Source: CAVVZJ01 sp963752755
GTDB taxonomy: Bacteria; Planctomycetota; Planctomycetia; Isosphaerales; Isosphaeraceae
Length of the DNA stretch: 64,000 nt
Direction: 5' to 3'
NCBI GenBank assembly: GCA_963752755.1
Contig: CAVVZJ010000011.1
Coordinates: 186,001 to 250,000, forward strand
The position numbers and the translations under genes are program-made. Positions 1 through 9,106 of this stretch are shown here, piece by piece (position 1 is the stretch's first letter; the number at the start of each line of letters is the position of its first letter). Below the pieces are notes generated by a model. The model had not been told where the DNA came from. It searched no databases and saw nothing but the letters and a program-made list of their open reading frames with translations.

Positions 1-984
1 TTGACCATCACGTCGATCGGCACCTCGTTGGCGGACGACGCGACGATCGCCCCGTCGTCCACAGTCGGGCTGTTCAGGACCGGCGCCAGCTCGCGGATCT
101 GGCGATTGATCGCGGTGACGGCGGCGAGCATCTCGGGGTCGTCGAGGAGGGCGGCCTCCTTGAAGCGAGGGGCGAACTCGTGGACGAAGTAGATCAGTCC
201 GGTCGAGCCGTGGACGAGGGCCATCCAGACCTCGGCCTTGACCTGATGCGGCGTCGCCTTGGCCTGGGCGTTGCCGATGTGCGTACATTCGATGCAGTTC
301 CAGACGATCTTGCGTCCCTCGGTCCACTTCACGAGCCGGCCGACCCCCTTGGCGACGTACCAGAGCAGGTCGGAGCCGTCGCGTCGATCGAGTCCGACGA
401 CGGGGTAAACGTCGAACGAGATGATGTCGCCGCCTCGGACGTACTTCGGATAGTCGTCCAGGCTGGCGCCCGGTCCGCGGCCCTTCCACTCGTCGTTGGC
501 GACCCCCTGCCCCAGGTTCAGGAGGACCGGCCGGGACGGGTCGGCCTGGCGGATGCGCTCGTAGTCGGCGACGATTCGCTCAGGCTTCACCGGCGGGCCG
601 TAGCCCCGTTTGCCGGTCTTCGGATCGACGACCGGCTGGGCGTTGTCGGGCTCGTCGCCGTGCATCCAGGCCGACGATGGTGGGGTCGTCCTTGTGGGCG
701 AGGCCGACGCGGTTCTGGCCGCAGATGACGGACATGCCGGCCTTGTGGAGTTGATCGAGCTGGGTGTCGGTCGGGCCTCGCCAGAGGCCGACGTAGAGGT
801 TGATCCCGGCCTGCTGGAACTTCTCGGCATTCTTCGGGTCCTGGAGCCAGACGGCGATCGGGAAATACCCGGGATCGGCGGGCGGGCCGTGCTCCCAGGC
901 GGCATAGGGAGAGCTGGGCGCCGGGTCGTCCGCGATCGGAGCCAGCCAGGGGGCGAGAAGGCCGAGGAGCAGCGGCAGGGTCAT
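1..984 (-). CDS. Glycosidase-like secreted protein (partial, frameshifted)
   Basis: The protein begins with a hydrophobic signal-like stretch and continues with a TIM-barrel-like pattern (AGINLYVGLW, then WMHGDEPDN, ISFDVYPV, IVWNCIECTH) that recalls glycoside hydrolase catalytic domains; the Glu in HGDEPDN would be a plausible acid/base residue. The frame breaks near base 671, where one extra C in the coding strand separates 'DDPTIVG' from 'WMHGDEPDN'; both halves read cleanly otherwise. The 3' end runs off the window. It starts 19 bp after the end of the unknown gene at 1004-1861, so the two are probably cotranscribed. The substrate cannot be told from the sequence. Confidence 0.6.
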
Positions 985-1003
985 GGGTCGTTCCCTTTCC
1001 CTT

Positions 1004-1861
1004 CTAGCGCCAGCGACGCGGCGGGGCGCCGTCGAACCGGCCCGTCGGGGCGCTGAAGCGGACGCCGACCTGCCAGAGCAGGTCCGGTTGATGCTTCGCC
1101 AGGAGATACTTCATCACTACTTCATCCGACGGCGGCATGCCGGGGTCCTGGAAGACCACGCAGAGACGCGCCAGGCCGCGGAGGGTCTGCGCGTCCCAGA
1201 CCTCGATCAGGGCGTGAGGACGTCTCGGGATGCGGTAATACTTGCCGTCGTTGAGGACCGTCACCCGGTCGAACGTGCAGAACTCGGAGAACTCCTTGGC
1301 GTCGACCACGTCGCGCACCAGCTCGGCGGCGACCAGCTCGGGGACGCCTTGCCGGTAGGCGTTGGCCTCGATCCGCATCGGCTCGGTGTCGTTCGTGGGC
1401 TGGGGGGTGCTCTTGCCCTCGATCACGCGGAAGATCTCCGCCTCGACCAGCCGCGCGTAACCGGCCCGCAAGGCGGCGCTGGAGATCACGAGCTGCGGGA
1501 ACCCCGCGGAGACCCGTACGACCTCATGGGCAAACGCGCTCGCCTCGCGCTGGAGCTTCGCCAGCCAGAACCGGAGCTTCTGGGTGCGGTCGCTCTCCGA
1601 GTAGCGAAATGCCTGCGGGCCGACGTCCGGGATCGTCACATCGACCTCAGCGCCGGGACGGTTCAGGGTCCGGACCACGGAGTCATACGCGGCCTCGCCC
1701 CGGAGGAAACGCTCCGCGGCTTCCTGATGCCCCTGGTTCTTCACCCGGACGACGCGATAGCTCGGACGCGCCAGGAACGTCACCTCACGCGCCGTGGCAT
1801 CCACGGCGCTGCGGTGGTCGGAAACCTCGATCTCCCAGCGCAGATATCCGGTTCGAATCAT
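1004..1861 (-). CDS. Unknown 285-residue protein
   Basis: I do not recognise this family. The start was placed at the ATG of MIRTGYLRWE because the upstream part of the open frame is made of an inverted repeat and low-quality sequence. There is no signal peptide or membrane segment, so it is probably cytoplasmic; the sequence is mixed alpha/beta with a central helical region (residues about 100-140) and a C-terminal half containing FDRVTVLNDGKYYRIP and ALIEVWDAQTL. It lies between the Gly-Gly-terminated 75-residue protein upstream and the glycosidase-like gene downstream, all on the minus strand, so a joint role with the small protein is possible but unproven. Confidence 0.6.
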   Translation of the reverse strand: MIRTGYLRWEIEVSDHRSAVDATAREVTFLARPSYRVVRVKNQGHQEAAERFLRGEAAYDSVVRTLNRPGAEVDVTIPDVGPQAFRYSESDRTQKLRFWLAKLQREASAFAHEVVRVSAGFPQLVISSAALRAGYARLVEAEIFRVIEGKSTPQPTNDTEPMRIEANAYRQGVPELVAAELVRDVVDAKEFSEFCTFDRVTVLNDGKYYRIPRRPHALIEVWDAQTLRGLARLCVVFQDPGMPPSDEVVMKYLLAKHQPDLLWQVGVRFSAPTGRFDGAPPRRWR

Positions 1862-1866
1862 CGGTC

Positions 1867-1946
1867 GGATTGCGGATTTCGAATTGCGGAATCTGGAATC
1901 AATGATGGGAAGTCCGGACGATTCCGCAATCCGAAATCCGCCATTC
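1867..1946. repeat. Imperfect inverted repeat, about 26-bp arms
   Basis: The arms at 1867-1892 and 1921-1946 are near-complementary (built around GGATTGCGGATTTC and its reverse complement) with a 28-base loop. It fills the 89-bp gap between the Gly-Gly protein gene and the unknown gene that follows it. It could act as an mRNA-processing or attenuation hairpin, or be a short repetitive element. Confidence 0.6.
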
Positions 1947-1950
1947 CCGC

Positions 1951-2178
1951 TCAGCCACCCTGGATGGCGGGGACCAGGAGAATCTCCGGCGCCGTGGCGT
2001 CGAACTCGCGGATGGGGCGGGTCTGACCGGGTCCGTCGAGGCGAAAGGCGAGGCGGCCCGGAGTGAGGTTCTCGGCGAAGCGGGAGGCGGCCTCGCGTAC
2101 GGTCTCGGGGCGCTTCGTATCCCACTCGGCCAGGCAGAGGTCACCGTGACCCGTCTTGAGCAATCGCAGTTTCGCCAT
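1951..2178 (-). CDS. 75-residue protein with C-terminal Gly-Gly (ubiquitin-like size)
   Basis: The start is the ATG of MAKLRLLKTGHGDL; a longer frame extends upstream but has no coding character. The protein is 75 residues long, has one predicted beta-rich start, a central helix (PETVREAASRF), then AFRLDGPG and IREFDATAPEILLVP, and ends exactly in AIQGG. Length, order of elements and a terminal diglycine match small beta-grasp modifiers (ubiquitin, ThiS/MoaD, bacterial ubiquitin-like proteins), but I see no E1-like, E2-like or JAB peptidase gene within the window. No Cys is prominent at an active site. It leads a probable operon with the unknown 285-residue gene. The modifier role is inference. 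Confidence 0.65.
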   Translation of the reverse strand: MAKLRLLKTGHGDLCLAEWDTKRPETVREAASRFAENLTPGRLAFRLDGPGQTRPIREFDATAPEILLVPAIQGG

Positions 2179-2349
2179 CGGTGCGCTCCGTCGTTGAGGG
2201 GTCTTGCGAACTGGAAAAGCGGCTCGGGGACGGCCGGGTTCCTTCCCGGCCTCTGGTCCGCTCGGGCCACGCGACATTGTAGCGGTTCGCCCCGGATGCG
2301 GCCAGCGGCGATGCCCTCATGCCCAGGGCCGATCGTTCTGGCGATACCT

Positions 2350-2432
2350 GGGTGGCATGCCCACGTCTTCGTGGGCCTGTTGTTCGTCCACCTGTGCGCG
2401 AACAGGCCCACGAAGACGTGGGCATGCCACCC
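2350..2432. repeat. Perfect palindrome with 32-bp arms
   Basis: Bases 2350-2381 are exactly reverse-complementary to 2401-2432, with a 19-base loop. It sits between truD and the Gly-Gly protein gene, both on the minus strand, and could end truD transcription as a strong hairpin, although no T-run follows. It looks like a REP-type or MITE-like palindromic element. Confidence 0.85.
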
Positions 2433-2478
2433 GACGAAAAAAATGCGTCCAGCTTCACGAACCGATCGACCCTGGGAC

Positions 2479-3645
2479 TCACGCCACCTCGGTGAGCCGC
2501 TTGACGAGGAGCGTCGCATACGCTCCCTTCGGCAGCTCGAAGCTGAGGCGAAGCTTGCGACGGCCGGGGTAGAGGTCGTCGGCGTCGGAGGATCGTTCGA
2601 GTTCGGTCGGGAAGAAGAGGGCGGGGCGGGTGCCCTTGGAAAAGAAGACGTCCTTGAGGTGGCGGACTTTCAGGTCCTCCCACCGCAAGCCGATCGGCGC
2701 CAGGACCGCCTCCGCGATCTCCCGCGCCGGCCCTTCCGGCAGTGAGTTGCGGGAGGACGGCAACGGCAGTCGCCAGGCGGCGAGGGTGGCGGATTGATCG
2801 GGGTCGAGGTGGCACGGGAGGGGCAGGCTCGCGACCTTGAAGTCGATCAAAACTCGCTGTTCCGGGCGGGTGACGGTCTCGATCAAGCGGCCGAGCATCA
2901 GGTTCCAGAGGTGGCTCTGGAAGGCGGAGAAGTAGAGCGATCGCAGCTCGCGACGCGATCGGGCGAAGGCGCCGCGGAAGTCGGTCGGGTGATCAACAAG
3001 GTACGTGACCAGGCTGCGGGCGTGAGAACGGGGGAGGCGCTGCTTGGCCTCGTCCCAGCGTCCCCAGGCTTCGCGGAGGATCGCCTTCTCCTGGCGGACA
3101 CCGGGTCGATCGGACGGGTTGGGCTCGGCGAGGGCGAGGAAGAGGGCCCGCTCGTGGTCGCCGCGGAGCCAGGCCTCGGCGATGAAGCCGCCGGAGAAGC
3201 CGACGGAGCCGAACCGCTGGTCGTCGAAGTAGTTCGGCAGGCCGTCACGGGGGACCTCGCTCGCGGCCCGCTCGGCCTTCGCCGCCGCCTCGGCGGAGAG
3301 GTCGCGGATCACGATCGCAAAGCGGTTGCCCCGGAAATGCGCTGGGCCGTAGGGGTGGGGCAGACGTCCGAGCGGCTCCAGATCCAGGTTGTCCTGATGG
3401 ATCGCGTGGTTCGGGCCGTCGAGGATTGTCAGGTACTGGATGGTCTGCGCGTGGCGGTCCTTGAGGCCGCCGTACTGGAGTCGCGGGCCGGCGAGGTTCC
3501 AGCGGCGACGGATCGACTCGACGGCTTCGAGCGTGCCGAGGCTTCGCTTCGTGAGGCGGTAGAAGGTGTAACGGCCGCGGTCGCCGGTGGCGACGGTCGG
3601 CAGCTCCTCGACCAGGAAGTCTTCGGGAAGGCGCTTGAGCTTCAT
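2479..3645 (-). CDS. truD: tRNA pseudouridine synthase D
   Basis: TruD isomerises U13 of tRNA-Glu to pseudouridine. The 388-residue protein carries the family signature GGLKDRHA (residues about 59-66, with the catalytic Asp near 63), the NYFDDQRFG motif near 138-146 and the inserted domain typical of TruD. The start chosen is MKLKRLPEDFLVEE, which matches the usual N-terminus of the family; upstream in-frame codons are not coding. The gene is intact and stands alone between the 32-bp palindrome and the divergent mla operon. Confidence 0.9.
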   Translation of the reverse strand: MKLKRLPEDFLVEELPTVATGDRGRYTFYRLTKRSLGTLEAVESIRRRWNLAGPRLQYGGLKDRHAQTIQYLTILDGPNHAIHQDNLDLEPLGRLPHPYGPAHFRGNRFAIVIRDLSAEAAAKAERAASEVPRDGLPNYFDDQRFGSVGFSGGFIAEAWLRGDHERALFLALAEPNPSDRPGVRQEKAILREAWGRWDEAKQRLPRSHARSLVTYLVDHPTDFRGAFARSRRELRSLYFSAFQSHLWNLMLGRLIETVTRPEQRVLIDFKVASLPLPCHLDPDQSATLAAWRLPLPSSRNSLPEGPAREIAEAVLAPIGLRWEDLKVRHLKDVFFSKGTRPALFFPTELERSSDADDLYPGRRKLRLSFELPKGAYATLLVKRLTEVA

Positions 3646-3822
3646 CGGGAGAGGTGGATCGTTCGGAGGGGCGTCGTGTCGGGGCCATGTCGCCAGGGAC
3701 CAGCGTACCATCCCGCGTGCCGAAATCGCACCCGTCCACCGTGTTGAGCCTTGGCGGAACGATCCTTGCGGCCTTCGACGTCCCATGGATGCGGGGAATG
3801 TGTTCTCCCCACTCACTCGGTC

Positions 3823-3851
3823 TTGCCCTTTTTGCGGTTACGGTCCAGAAT
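3823..3851 (+). promoter_or_regulatory. Candidate sigma-70 type promoter of mla operon
   Basis: TTGCCC at 3823-3828 and CAGAAT at 3846-3851 are separated by 17 bases, in the divergent gap between truD and mlaE. The same TTGCCN/YAGAAT pattern occurs at 37597 and 49415. The rest of 3646-3974 shows no gene. Confidence 0.45.
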
Positions 3852-3974
3852 GAGGAAGTCGCCCAGGGATGGGAGTCACCCCTTCATGCGCCAGGACGGA
3901 TGAGGCACGCCACGACCTCCCACACCCCCACCGACCCAGCCGCCGCCACGGACCCCGAGTCGAGGAGCGAGCCG

Positions 3975-4845
3975 ATGGCCGTTGCCACCGCGCCCCAGCC
4001 GCCGACCGCGACCGCCGCCGCGCCGGCTCCGGCGCCGACGGGCGTGCACCGTCTTGGCGAGCAGGTCTTCGAGGCGGTCTCGGAACTCGGCGGCATGGCG
4101 CAGCTTCATGGGGCAAACCCTCGGCTGGCTGGTCCGCCGCCGGCCGCGATGGTCGATCCTGGTTCCGAACTTCTACGCGATCGGGGTTTCGAGCGTGCCG
4201 GTCGTTGCCATCACGGGGACGTTCATCGGCATGGTGCTGGCCATGCAGGCGCACAGCCAGTTTGCGGCGATGGGCATGGCGACGCGGCTCGGCTCGGTCA
4301 TCAACATCTCGCTCGTCAAGGAACTCGGGCCGGTGCTGGCCGCGACGATGCTCGCCGGTCGCGTCGGCTCGTCGATGGCCGCCGAGCTGGGCACGATGCG
4401 CGTGACCGAGCAGATCGACGCTCTCTCGGCCCTCGGCACGAACCCGATTTATTACCTCGTCACGCCGCGACTGCTGGCCTGCGTGCTCTTGATCCCCCTG
4501 CTGACGTTGATGGCCGACTTCATGGGCGTCATCGGCGGGGCGGCCGTGAGCACGCAGTTGCTGGGCGTCGATTCGTTCCACTACTGGCAGCACTCGCGGG
4601 AATATGTCGGGAGTCTTGACCTGCTCGCCGGCGTCTTCAAGAGCTTCTTTTTCGGCGCGGGGATTGCCCTGATCAGTTGTCATCGCGGGTTCCACTCGCG
4701 GGCTGGGGCGGAGGGCGTGGGACGGGCGGCGACCGAGGCCTTCGTGCTCTCGTTCATCGCGATCCTGGCGCTTGACTTCGTCATCGGCTGGGGCTGGAAC
4801 ATGGTCTATTACTCGATCTGGCCGCTCGAAGGGGGACTGCTCTGA
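3975..4845 (+). CDS. mlaE: MlaE-type ABC permease (frameshifted)
   Basis: This is the membrane permease of an Mla-type phospholipid transporter acting with the ATPase and the substrate-binding MCE protein downstream. The MlaE core is plain: [18 protein letters not shown], then [19 protein letters not shown] and [15 protein letters not shown], the hallmark cytoplasmic coupling segment, followed by four further membrane segments. The N-terminal part ([10 protein letters not shown] to SELGGMAQL) is in a different frame from [13 protein letters not shown]; the break lies near 4103. The N-terminus is rich in Ala and Pro. The stop is 1 bp before the mlaF start codon, which shows translational coupling. 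The break is probably a consensus error. Confidence 0.85.
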
Positions 4846-4846
4846 G

Positions 4847-5731
4847 ATGAGCCGCGGTCCCGCGCCCGCCAACGGGCCGACCACCTCGCCGATCTCCCAG
4901 CCGGCCCCGGGCAGCCCGGAGGGCGCGGCGTCGAATGCGCCGCTCATCGAGCTGAGCGGCCTGGAGATGCGGTTTCGACAGCAGCACGTCCTCCGCAGCC
5001 TGGACATCGCGATCCCCCGCGGGCAGACCGTCTGCGTCATCGGCGAGAGCGGCTGCGGCAAGACGGTCCTGCTCAAGCTGATGATCGGCCTCCTTCGGCC
5101 CACACGCGGCATGGTCCGCTTCGACGGCCGCGACCTGGCGAAGCTCTCCGACTCCGAGCTGACCCGGGTCCGCCTTCGCTTCGGCTTCCTATTTCAGATG
5201 GCGGCCCTGTTCGACAGCCTGACGATCTTCGACAACGTCGCCTTCGGCCTCCGCGAGCACAACCTCTTCGACGAGCCGACCATTGCCCGGATCGTCGCCG
5301 AGCGGCTGCACGAGGTCGGCCTGCCCGAGGGGCTCGAACACAAGAAGCCCGCCGAGCTTTCCGGAGGCCAGCGCAAGCGCGTCGGCCTGGCGAGGGCGCT
5401 CGCCCTCGACCCCGAGGTCATGCTCTACGACGAGCCGACGACCGGGCTCGACCCGATCATGAGCGACGTCATCAACGAGCTGATCCTCCAGACCCAGCAG
5501 AGCGGCCAGAAGACCGGTATCGTCGTCACCCACGACATGAAGACCGTCCTCAAGGTGGCCGATCGCGTCGTGATGCTCTACCCCCTGGCCCGCCTCGCGC
5601 CCGACGAGTCCCAGGTCCTCTACGACGGCCCGGCCGAGGGGCTCGAAGATCACCCCGACACCCGCGTCCGTCAGTTCGTCCGCGGCGAGGCGGGCGAGCG
5701 GCTCCGCGAGATGGGCCAGCGCCGGGGCTGA
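4847..5731 (+). CDS. mlaF: MlaF-type ABC ATPase
   Basis: This 294-residue ATPase powers the MlaE permease. Walker A GESGCGKT is at residues 66-73, the Q-loop Gln near 117, the signature LSGGQ at 171-175, Walker B MLYDE at 192-196, and the switch His in VTHDMK further on. The start (MSRGPAPANG) follows mlaE directly. A Pro/Ala-rich 30-residue N-terminal extension precedes the ATPase fold, much like that of the upstream permease. Order mlaE-mlaF-mlaD is the standard one for retrograde or anterograde glycerophospholipid transport across the envelope. Confidence 0.92.
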   Translation: MSRGPAPANGPTTSPISQPAPGSPEGAASNAPLIELSGLEMRFRQQHVLRSLDIAIPRGQTVCVIGESGCGKTVLLKLMIGLLRPTRGMVRFDGRDLAKLSDSELTRVRLRFGFLFQMAALFDSLTIFDNVAFGLREHNLFDEPTIARIVAERLHEVGLPEGLEHKKPAELSGGQRKRVGLARALALDPEVMLYDEPTTGLDPIMSDVINELILQTQQSGQKTGIVVTHDMKTVLKVADRVVMLYPLARLAPDESQVLYDGPAEGLEDHPDTRVRQFVRGEAGERLREMGQRRG

Positions 5732-5825
5732 GGCCAGCCTCCATGCCGTTCTCTGGATGATTCTCAAGTTACAAACGGATAGAGCTTCGGGCACACATTT
5801 GAGTCGCCCTACGCCGGGGGTCGCC

Positions 5826-6938
5826 ATGGACGAACGGGTCATGCAGTTCCGGATTGGCATGTTCGTGATCGTGGCGGGCCTGGTCCTGACCATGCTGCTC
5901 GTCTGGTTTGGGGAGAGTCCGTCGCTTTTCCGGGAGCATCGTTACCTGGTGGTCCACTACAACGAGGCGCCCGGAGTCAGTGAAGGCATCCCGGTCCGCA
6001 AGAGCGGTATCCGGATCGGCGAGGTCCTCTCGATCGAGTTCGATCAGCGCTCGAATCAGCCGGACGGTGTGCTCGTGACGCTCGCGCTGGAGAGCAAGTA
6101 CAGGCTCCGTGGCGGCAGCGTGCCTCGGATCACCCGGGGCCTGATCGGTGACGTGTGGATCGACATGCTGCCTGGAGACACGACCGAGTCCTTGCCGACG
6201 GCAGCCAGCCCGGCCGCGGCGATGAATCACGTCGTCGAAGGGGCGGTCGCCCCCGACCCGTCGAATGCGCTTGCCGCTGCCACCGAGGCGTTTCAGGACG
6301 TCAAGGGGACGCTCCAGGCCATCGAGGAAGCCGCCCACGGCCTGGCGGGTGTCACGAAGAAGGCCAGCAGCATCGACGAGTTCCTCGTCTCGTTCCGCGA
6401 TATGGGCCGCAAGGTCGGCACCCTGGCTGAACGGCTCGACCAGGTTGTGCAGGACAACGAGGGCGGCCTCCAGCCCGCGATCGCCAGCATCCGGCAGGCA
6501 GCCGAGAAGGTCAACGCCACGCTCGACCCCCAGACCCAGAAGAACCTCCAGACGACCGTCCAGCAACTTTCCTCCGGCTCCACCCGCCTCGACCGGATTC
6601 TCGCCGACATCGGCCCTCTCGCCGCCGACCTCGGCGGCAAGCCCAGCCACGTCGCCCAGACCGCCTTCGGCCAGGCCGTCATGAGGATCAACCGGATCAG
6701 CTACGACCTGAACCTCCTCACCAACCAGCTCTCCGACGGCCAAGGCGGCCTCAACCGAAGCGGCTCACTCCAGAAGTTCTTGACCCGTCCCGAACTCTAC
6801 GACAACCTCAACGCCATGTCCGCCGGCGCCGGCCGGGTCGTGGCTCTGGCCGAGCGCGTCCTGGCCAACATGAACCGCTTCGCCGAACGCATCGCCAACG
6901 ACCCCGGCGCCATCGGCCGGGGCGCCCTGCAACGATAA
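5826..6938 (+). CDS. mlaD: MlaD-like MCE-domain protein
   Basis: The 370-residue protein has one N-terminal membrane anchor (residues about 10-30) followed by an MCE domain (VHYNEAPGVSEGIPVRKSGI to about residue 125) and a long helical C-terminal region rich in Gln, Ala and Leu (about 140-370). MCE proteins form periplasmic hexameric rings or tubes that carry lipids. The start MDERVMQFRIG was chosen because the anchor follows directly. It ends the mlaE-mlaF-mlaD operon, 94 bp after mlaF. No MlaA, MlaB or MlaC gene is present nearby. A hairpin follows the stop. Confidence 0.88.
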   Translation: MDERVMQFRIGMFVIVAGLVLTMLLVWFGESPSLFREHRYLVVHYNEAPGVSEGIPVRKSGIRIGEVLSIEFDQRSNQPDGVLVTLALESKYRLRGGSVPRITRGLIGDVWIDMLPGDTTESLPTAASPAAAMNHVVEGAVAPDPSNALAAATEAFQDVKGTLQAIEEAAHGLAGVTKKASSIDEFLVSFRDMGRKVGTLAERLDQVVQDNEGGLQPAIASIRQAAEKVNATLDPQTQKNLQTTVQQLSSGSTRLDRILADIGPLAADLGGKPSHVAQTAFGQAVMRINRISYDLNLLTNQLSDGQGGLNRSGSLQKFLTRPELYDNLNAMSAGAGRVVALAERVLANMNRFAERIANDPGAIGRGALQR

Positions 6939-6944
6939 AGGGCC

Positions 6945-6963
6945 GGGCGCGTCGAACGCGCCC
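6945..6963 (+). terminator. GC hairpin after mlaD
   Basis: A seven-pair stem (GGGCGCG with CGCGCCC) and five-base loop lie 6 bp after the mlaD stop. There is no T-run. Its position between convergent genes suggests a terminator. Confidence 0.5.
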
Positions 6964-6991
6964 GACCCATCCATCACGGAGGCTTCGATCC

Positions 6992-7897
6992 TTATCGACC
7001 TCGGCGGCCCAGGATCGAGAACGGGAAAAGCCGCGGTCGACGCCGGCTGGATGTCCGCGGCAACTCGTCCCGCTTCTCCTCCTCCGACCGGGAGGCGATC
7101 CGCGCGGGGTCGCGATCGCGCGGGGTCGTCGATCGCGAGGAGATCCGGTCCTCGATCGAGCGCCGGGCCTCGGGCGTGGGGTCGAAAGGCGCGATGGCAC
7201 CGGGCGGCAAGGGCGGGACGTTGGCCGGCGGGACGGCTCCGGGCGGCATCGGCTCCGGAGGGGGCAACGGTTCGAGCCCGTCGCTCTCGAATCGCGGCTC
7301 GGGCGTCACCACGGTAGGCGGCTGGACGATCGTCCCCGGGGGTAGCACAGTGGTCGGCGGTTCATAGACCGCTCCCGGCGGGAGCACGGTCCGCGGTGGT
7401 GCAATGATGACCTCGGTGGGCACCGGGCCGACCGGCGACGCCGGGCCACAGAGCGAGCAGGGCGCGACGCAATGACGTCCAATCCGCGCTAGCGCCCGCC
7501 GGGCGTCCTTCCGGGTGGCGTGGTCCGGGTCGGCCACGGCGGCGCGGGCGAGGGCGGCGTGGACTTCCGGCGTGCAAGGTGGCGGGTCGATCCTCGCGAG
7601 GGACTCGGCCGCCTCCTCGCGGACCTCCTCCTCGCAGTCGGTCAGCAACGCGGTTGTCAACACGGCGAGGATCTCGGGGTGGCATCGCCAGTCGAATTCG
7701 CGAAGCTCGTGAGCGGCGTTGTCCCGCTTCCGCCAGCGCGGGTCGGCCTGGAGGGTCCGGATCTCCGCGAAGACCTCGGCCGTCTCCACACCGCAGACGT
7801 CGCAGCAGGCTACAAGCGGCCGGTCGTGATGCCCTCCCCAAGCGCACCCCAGCGCCGTCTGCGCCAGGAAGACGATCGAATACAGGGTTGCTGTCAT
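6992..7897 (-). CDS. Secreted HEAT-repeat protein with Pro-rich tail
   Basis: The 301-residue protein starts with a signal peptide (MTATLYSIVFLAQTALGCAWG). Residues about 40-150 form two or three HEAT-like helical repeats (WRKRDNAAHELREF, EEEVREEAAESLARI, HATRKDARRALARIG). A proline-rich stretch with repeated 'PPGT/PPGA' units runs from about 165 to 255, then a basic Ser/Arg-rich tail. Four Cys near the mature N-terminus and in the CVAPCSLC segment could bind metal or form disulfides. It is a structural or scaffolding protein of the envelope; no enzymatic motif is seen. Confidence 0.7.
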   Translation of the reverse strand: MTATLYSIVFLAQTALGCAWGGHHDRPLVACCDVCGVETAEVFAEIRTLQADPRWRKRDNAAHELREFDWRCHPEILAVLTTALLTDCEEEVREEAAESLARIDPPPCTPEVHAALARAAVADPDHATRKDARRALARIGRHCVAPCSLCGPASPVGPVPTEVIIAPPRTVLPPGAVYEPPTTVLPPGTIVQPPTVVTPEPRFESDGLEPLPPPEPMPPGAVPPANVPPLPPGAIAPFDPTPEARRSIEDRISSRSTTPRDRDPARIASRSEEEKRDELPRTSSRRRPRLFPFSILGRRGR

Positions 7898-8040
7898 GAC
7901 GTGTTGTCCTTCCTCGGGGCCCAATCCTTGCCATGCCACTCCCTTGGCCCGTCACTCCACTATATAAGGAAGAAGCATCGACGGCAAAGTGACTCTACCG
8001 ATTTTTTCTAAACTTCCCAGATTCAACTGCCGAGGCGGGC

Positions 8041-9009
8041 ATGGTGCGTGTCGGATGGGTCCTGATGCGGGGCGTGGCGTGGGCGACGTGGCTGGGTGGC
8101 GGGGTGGCGTTGCTGGTAGCTCCGGGGTCGGCCCCGGCCTGGGTCCTGGCGGCCCTGGCGATGACTCCGCTCGTGCTGGCCCGGGCCTGGCGGGTGGCGT
8201 GGGGAACGGCCTTGAGGGCGGCGGTCATCTGGGCGATGGTGGCGGTCGTGATGGGGATGGTGGCGGAGGGGGTGGCCTTTGGGGAACCGCTCGCGGATGG
8301 TCGGCCCTGGGCGGGGCACTTGGCCTATCTGTCGAGCCTGGCGACGCTCGCCGCCTTGATCTCGGTCCTGAATGCCCGACGGCCCGGGAGCGGGGCCTGG
8401 GCGTTCCTGATGATCTTGCTGGTCCTGGTGTTCTTGATCCCGTGGTTCGAGGGTGCGGGTCTGGCGGGTTCGGCGTCGGCCCTGGAGCGGCTGCGGCTGG
8501 AATTGCCGTGGAACCTCTTCTTCGGCTTGCTCCTGCTGACCGGATCGACCAACTACTTGCCGACGCGGCACGGTCCCGCGGCCCTGGCGATCGCGGTCGG
8601 GCTGGGACTGGAACTGGCCGGCTTGACGTGGACCGACTGGCCCGAGTCGCGTCGGGCCTGGATCTGGACGGCCTGCCCCTGGTTCCTGGCCCTCGCGCTC
8701 GGGGTGGCCGAGGTGACCGGCTCGCGTCCTCGTTCCGGAGGTCCGGGCGTGGAACGGCTCTGGTTCTGGTTCCGCGACCGCTGGGGGGTGGTCTGGGCCT
8801 TGCGTGTTCTTGAACGGTTCAACCGCTCCGCCGAGGCCGCTCGCTGGCCATTCCGGCTGGCGTGGTCGGGACTGGTCCGGGTGGATTCCGATCGGGAACC
8901 GACGGACGAGGATCTCGGCGCGGCCGAGGCGACGTTGCGGGGCCTGCTCCGTCGGTTTGCCGACGAGGACCGGCTCGCGGAGGCGTCGCGACCGGGCGTG
9001 TCGCCTTGA
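8041..9009 (+). CDS. Multi-spanning membrane protein, unknown family
   Basis: The 322-residue protein has about eight hydrophobic segments from residue 8 to 235 and a soluble C-terminal region of about 80 residues (from WFWFRDRWGVVW onward, ending with a predicted helix EATLRGLLRRFADED). I recognise no transport or enzyme motif. It is divergent from the HEAT-repeat gene and lies just upstream of the two selenoprotein genes, with about 97 bp between, so it could be part of the same transcript but need not be functionally related. Confidence 0.65.
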   Translation: MVRVGWVLMRGVAWATWLGGGVALLVAPGSAPAWVLAALAMTPLVLARAWRVAWGTALRAAVIWAMVAVVMGMVAEGVAFGEPLADGRPWAGHLAYLSSLATLAALISVLNARRPGSGAWAFLMILLVLVFLIPWFEGAGLAGSASALERLRLELPWNLFFGLLLLTGSTNYLPTRHGPAALAIAVGLGLELAGLTWTDWPESRRAWIWTACPWFLALALGVAEVTGSRPRSGGPGVERLWFWFRDRWGVVWALRVLERFNRSAEAARWPFRLAWSGLVRVDSDREPTDEDLGAAEATLRGLLRRFADEDRLAEASRPGVSP

Positions 9010-9106
9010 CCGGGGCGTCGCCCTCCCTACGATGCCGGTGGAGATCGGAACCCGGGCCGATGTCTCCCGGAGGCGAGTCCCCGGGGAATCTCGAGGAGAA
9101 GCACGC

